From: Pseudomonadota bacterium
Lineage (GTDB): Bacteria > Pseudomonadota > Alphaproteobacteria > Rhizobiales > Beijerinckiaceae
NCBI GenBank assembly: GCA_028876585.1
Contig: JAGWRL010000323.1
Location: forward strand, 1-8,839
Direction of reading: 5' to 3'
Length of the DNA: 8,839 bases
The position numbers and the translations under genes were made by a program. The notes under the pieces were generated by a model, which had not been told where the DNA came from, searched no databases, and worked only from the letters and a program-made list of their open reading frames with translations. Positions 6,191-8,839 of this stretch are shown here, one piece after another; the first letter of the stretch is position 1; the number at the start of each line of letters is the position of its first letter.

Positions 6191-7162
6191 ATGCGGAATT
6201 TCGTTTGCGCGCTGATTTGCGGCGCGTTGCTGACATGGGACGCCGCCAGCGCGACGGAAGTCTGGTTCTCGCCTAACGACAATCTGCGGCGCGGCGCGGC
6301 GCACGACATCGTCCTCAATGAGGATTTCCCGCATCTGTTCGACGACAATCCCAGTTGGAGCGCGGGCGCCGACGTATTCGTGATCTCGGCGATCATGGCC
6401 AACGGGGGCGGGTCGGAGGACGAGTTGCGCCGCATCGCAGCCTTCCTCGAGCGGCGCCACATCAAGCTTGCGGTCGGCGTGCATGCGACGGAAACCGCGA
6501 ATGCGAAACCGGTCGCCGGCGAATGCGGCGCCGCCGTCGAAGGCGCGATCCGGGCGGGTCAGAACGAGGCGATCTTCAAGCGGGCGAAGCGGCTGGGTCT
6601 CGACATCGCTTATTTCGAGATGGATGAGCCTTTGACCTTCGGCCACTATTTCAAGGGCAAAGCGGGCTGTCGCAACTCCGTCGCCGAGACCGCGCGCCGC
6701 GCGGCGGCCGAGATCGCCGAAATCCGCAAGTCCTATCCGCAAGCGCGCATCGTCGACGCCGAGGCGCCGCAGGCGATTCCGACCGCGCAATGGCGGCGCG
6801 ATTTCGAGGAATGGCTCGACGTCTACCACAAGGCCGCCGGCGCGCCGCTGGATGCGGTGGTGTTCGACGTCGATCTGTTCGGCGACTGGCGCGAGCGGGT
6901 CGCGGTGGGCGTCGAGATCGCCAAGCGGCATGGCGTGCGCGCGGGAATTTTCGTCTTCAAGCCGGGGCCGGGCGTCTCGGACGCGCAGGCGGCCGCCGAT
7001 TACAAACGCGCGATCGCCGAGGTCGACGCCTCGAAGATTCCCTTCGACATTGTCGAGATCGCCAATTGGTCGTTGCATCCCTTCGCCAATCTGCCGCAAT
7101 CCGACCCGACGACGATGACCTATCTGCTCGATTTCTACAATCGCACGCATGGGCGCGAATGA
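6191..7162 (+). CDS. Exported protein, probable TIM-barrel glycoside-hydrolase-like
   Basis: No named family is recognised. The 323-residue product starts with a short signal peptide (MRNFVCALICGALLTWDAASA, likely cut after A21), so it should act in the periplasm or outside. The rest alternates strands and helices as in a beta/alpha barrel: ADVFVISAIM (60-69), IKLAVGVHAT (91-100), LDIAYFEMDEPL (137-148), RIVDAEAP (186-193), DAVVFDVDLFGDW (221-233), RAGIFVFKPGPG (250-261) and FDIVEIANW (285-293). Acidic residues at strand ends (E143, D145, E146, E191, D226, D228, E289) sit where barrel glycosidases hold catalytic acids. C112 and C160 could form a disulfide. GGAGA about eight bases before ATG 6191 supports the start. 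It follows the previous gene by 51 bp on the same strand, likely in the same operon. The ending LLDFYNRTH matches barrels that close with a helix. Confidence 0.65.
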   Translation: MRNFVCALICGALLTWDAASATEVWFSPNDNLRRGAAHDIVLNEDFPHLFDDNPSWSAGADVFVISAIMANGGGSEDELRRIAAFLERRHIKLAVGVHATETANAKPVAGECGAAVEGAIRAGQNEAIFKRAKRLGLDIAYFEMDEPLTFGHYFKGKAGCRNSVAETARRAAAEIAEIRKSYPQARIVDAEAPQAIPTAQWRRDFEEWLDVYHKAAGAPLDAVVFDVDLFGDWRERVAVGVEIAKRHGVRAGIFVFKPGPGVSDAQAAADYKRAIAEVDASKIPFDIVEIANWSLHPFANLPQSDPTTMTYLLDFYNRTHGRE

Positions 7163-7231
7163 ACCCGCCCGCTTGCGCGCCGCGCGCCCGCGATGTTTAG
7201 TCGGGGCGCGAAGGCTAGCGGGAGGATGGGA
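7163..7231 (+). promoter_or_regulatory. Short intergenic region and ribosome binding site of the substrate-binding protein gene
   Basis: This 69-bp stretch holds a GC-rich palindromic run (around 7174-7187) without a following T-run, so it is not a convincing intrinsic terminator. GGGAGGA at 7220-7226 is a strong Shine-Dalgarno five bases before ATG 7232. In-frame ATGs at 7193 and 7226 are less likely starts: the first has no Shine-Dalgarno and the second overlaps it. Confidence 0.5.
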
Positions 7232-8422
7232 ATGTCCATATGGATTCGGGCGCTGGTCGCGTCGGCGGGCGTTGCGCTCGCGCTCGGCGCGGCGCGGGCC
7301 GACGATCTCAAGGTCGCGCTGATCTACGGCCGCACCGGCCCGCTGGAGGCTTACGCCAAGCAGACCGAGACCGGCTTCACCATGGGGCTGGAATACGCCA
7401 CCAAGGGCACGATGCTGGTCGCGGGGCGCAAAATCGTCGTCGTCGCCAAGGACGATCAGGGCAAGCCCGACCTCGCCAAGACCGCGCTGACCGAGGCTTA
7501 TGAGGACGACGGCGCCGAGATCGCGGTCGGCACCACCTCCTCGCCGGCGACCATCGCCATGCTGCCGGTCGCCGAGGAGCACAAGAAGATCCTGATCGTC
7601 GAGCCGGCGGTGGCCGACCAGATCACCGGCGAGAAGTGGAACCGCTACATCTTCCGCACCTCGCGCAATTCGACGCAGGATGCGATCTCCAACGCGGTCG
7701 CGATCGGCGCCAAGGGGGTCGAGATCGGCGTGCTGGCGGTCGACAACGCCTTCGGCCGCGACGGCGTCGCCGCCTTCAAGGCCGCGCTGGCGCCGACGGG
7801 GGCGACGCTGGCGGCGGAGGAATACGCGCCCGCCTCGACCACCGATTTCACCGCCGTCGGGCAGCGCCTGTTCGACGCGCTGAAAGACAAGCCGGGCAAG
7901 AAGCTGATCTGGTTCGTCTGGGCCGGCGCGGCCAATCCGCTCGCCAAGCTCGCCGACATGGACCCCGGCCGCTACGGCGTTGGCTTCGCCGCGGCGGGCA
8001 ACATTCTGCCCGCGCTGGTCGCCTACAAGCGCTTCCCCGGCCTCGAAGGCGCGACCTATTATTACTACGACATCCCGAAGAACCCGATCAACGACTGGCT
8101 GGTCGCCGAACATCAGAAGCGGTTCCACGCGCCGCCGGATTTCTTCACCTGCGGCGGTTTCGCCGCCGCCATGGCGCTGGTCGCCTCGGTCGAGAAGACC
8201 GCCGGCGCGACCGATGCGGAAAAGCTGATCCCGGCGATGGAGGGGCTGCATTTTCAGACGCCGAAGGGCGAGATGATCTTCCGCAAGGAGGATCATCAGG
8301 CGCTGCAATCCATGTTCGCGTTCAAGATCAAGGTCGATCCCAACCTCGCCTGGGGCGTGCCCGAGCTGACGCGGGAATTGAAGATCGAGGACATGGACGT
8401 GCCGATCCGCAACAAGCGCTGA
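7232..8422 (+). CDS. ABC transporter periplasmic substrate-binding protein, amino-acid/amide (HAAT) type
   Basis: The 396-residue product has a clear Sec signal peptide (MSIWIRALVASAGVALALGA, AxA site at 21-23, mature start DDLK). It shows the type I periplasmic-binding fold of LivJ/AmiC relatives: LKVALIYGRTGPLEAYAKQTETGF near the N-terminus, KDDQGKPDLAKTA, then the ligand-loop AVGTTSSPATIAMLPVAEE (about 98-116), a FRTSRNSTQD segment and the second-domain strand EIGVLAVDNAFGRDG. Length is normal for the family. Such proteins capture branched-chain amino acids, amides or urea-like compounds in the periplasm. No permease or ATPase gene is adjacent on either side. It lies 50 bp before atzG-like and atzE-like genes, so a ureide or amide ligand is plausible (inference). 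Leucine codons are almost all CTG/CTC; only one TTG is seen, unlike the genes before it. Confidence 0.9.
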   Translation: MSIWIRALVASAGVALALGAARADDLKVALIYGRTGPLEAYAKQTETGFTMGLEYATKGTMLVAGRKIVVVAKDDQGKPDLAKTALTEAYEDDGAEIAVGTTSSPATIAMLPVAEEHKKILIVEPAVADQITGEKWNRYIFRTSRNSTQDAISNAVAIGAKGVEIGVLAVDNAFGRDGVAAFKAALAPTGATLAAEEYAPASTTDFTAVGQRLFDALKDKPGKKLIWFVWAGAANPLAKLADMDPGRYGVGFAAAGNILPALVAYKRFPGLEGATYYYYDIPKNPINDWLVAEHQKRFHAPPDFFTCGGFAAAMALVASVEKTAGATDAEKLIPAMEGLHFQTPKGEMIFRKEDHQALQSMFAFKIKVDPNLAWGVPELTRELKIEDMDVPIRNKR

Positions 8423-8472
8423 GCGGGCGAGCCGGGCTGGACGGGTTTGCACGCGGCTTGCATAACGGGGGC

Positions 8473-8658
8473 ATGAGCGAAACCTTCGATCCCGCCGCCG
8501 TCGCCGAGGCGATGGCCCCGCTGCTGGGCCTGGAACTGACGCCCGAGCGGCGCGGGCCGGTCGTCACCCATCTCAGAATCGCGGCCGAAATGGCGGCGAA
8601 ACTGGCGGCGGTGAGGCTCGACGACGGGGCCGAGCCGGCGCCGGTGTTCACGCCATGA
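8473..8658 (+). CDS. atzG: AtzG-like (DUF4089) small amidase subunit
   Basis: This 61-residue protein is too short for many gene callers but matches the AtzG-like/DUF4089 pattern. It has a helical N-terminal half (AEAMAPLLGLELTPERRGPVVTHLRIAAEMAAKL) and a C-terminal DDGAEPAPVFTP, the conserved acidic-to-PAPVF-P tail. In cyanuric-acid degradation AtzG is the GatC-like partner that stabilises the amidase AtzE, a 1-carboxybiuret hydrolase; homologues elsewhere pair with related amidases. ATG 8473 is preceded by GGGGG at close spacing. The stop TGA overlaps the amidase ATG (ATGA at 8655-8658), supporting a coupled heteromeric complex. The symbol denotes family membership; the true substrate is not shown. 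Confidence 0.85.
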   Translation: MSETFDPAAVAEAMAPLLGLELTPERRGPVVTHLRIAAEMAAKLAAVRLDDGAEPAPVFTP

Positions 8659-8839
8659 CCGAGGCGCCCGGCTCCGCCGAATCGATCGCCGCCGCGGTGC
8701 GGGCGGGCGAGATTTCCGCCCGCGAGGTGATCGAGGCGGCGCTCGCCCGCATCGCCGCGCGCAATCCGCAACTCGGCGCCTTCACCGACGTCACCGCCGC
8801 GCGGGCGCTGGCCGCCGCCGACGACGTGGATGCGGCGCG
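8655..8839 (+). CDS. atzE: AtzE-like amidase (amidase signature family), N-terminal fragment cut by window edge
   Basis: Only the first 61 residues are inside the window. They match the N-terminal helices of amidase-signature enzymes: SAESIAAAVRAGEISAREVIEAALARIAARNPQLGAFTDV, as in GatA/AtzE. The catalytic Lys-Ser-Ser region lies beyond the right edge, so activity cannot be checked. The 4-bp overlap with the AtzG-like gene makes an AtzE-type hydrolase of carboxybiuret or a related ureide the best call. GatA-like or other amidases cannot be excluded from this fragment alone. Confidence 0.85.
   Translation, partial: MTEAPGSAESIAAAVRAGEISAREVIEAALARIAARNPQLGAFTDVTAARALAAADDVDAA

Noticed and set aside
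7170..7192. GC-rich palindromic run after the exported barrel protein gene as an intrinsic terminator
   Set aside because: There is no T-run after the stem, and simple GC/CG alternation is common in this DNA.
6185..8452. A 755-codon minus-strand open frame across 6191-8422
   Set aside because: It is antisense to two genes with signal peptides and recognisable folds; its composition is typical of GC-rich shadows (Arg/Gly/Asp/His).
1..8839. tRNA or rRNA genes, CRISPR arrays, insertion sequences
   Set aside because: No repeat-spacer pattern, no transposase-like product, no terminal inverted repeats with target duplication and no cloverleaf-like stretch were found in the small intergenic gaps.

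Overview
The window comes from a high-GC bacterial chromosome. Codon use (strong GC3), the AtzG/AtzE pair, the GSCFA protein and the style of the CobS and substrate-binding proteins suggest an alphaproteobacterium, probably Hyphomicrobiales (Rhizobiales). The exact lineage cannot be fixed from sequence alone. No rRNA, tRNA, CRISPR array, transposase or att site was seen, and no gene-free stretch exceeds 300 bases.

Layout. (a) 1-832, minus strand: a small four-helix membrane protein of DUF1772 type overlaps by 4 bp the start of cobS (cobalamin synthase), which runs off the left edge. (b) 833-977: a divergent intergenic region with an 11-bp direct repeat. (c) 978-1670 plus and 1667-2713 minus: two convergent genes for SGNH-like proteins, the second a clear GSCFA-family member; their stop codons overlap. 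(d) 2714-2887: a divergent promoter region with an 8-bp inverted repeat. (e) 2888-7162, plus strand: a compact operon of an FkbH-like HAD-IIIC protein, an acyl carrier protein (29-bp overlap), an uncharacterised two-part protein with an SLGQNCELG motif (4-bp overlap), and an exported protein that looks like a TIM-barrel glycosidase. (f) 7232-8839, plus strand: a periplasmic amino-acid/amide-type ABC substrate-binding protein, then AtzG-like and AtzE-like amidase subunits (4-bp overlap), the last cut by the right edge.

Interpretation. Blocks (a) and (f) look like ordinary metabolism: cobalamin assembly, and uptake plus hydrolysis of an amide or ureide. The centre, 978-7162, is the accessory and most interesting part. 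FkbH proteins load a C3 glyceryl-type unit from a phosphorylated donor onto an ACP. Here the FkbH-ACP pair lies away from any polyketide synthase and lacks the dehydrogenases and methyltransferase of methoxymalonyl-ACP synthesis. Around it sit SGNH/GSCFA esterase- or acyltransferase-like proteins, an unknown protein and an exported glycosidase-like protein. My inference is a small ACP-dependent pathway that decorates or trims a surface glycan. The FkbH-to-6139 genes also use TTG leucine codons far more than the right flank, which fits separate ancestry.
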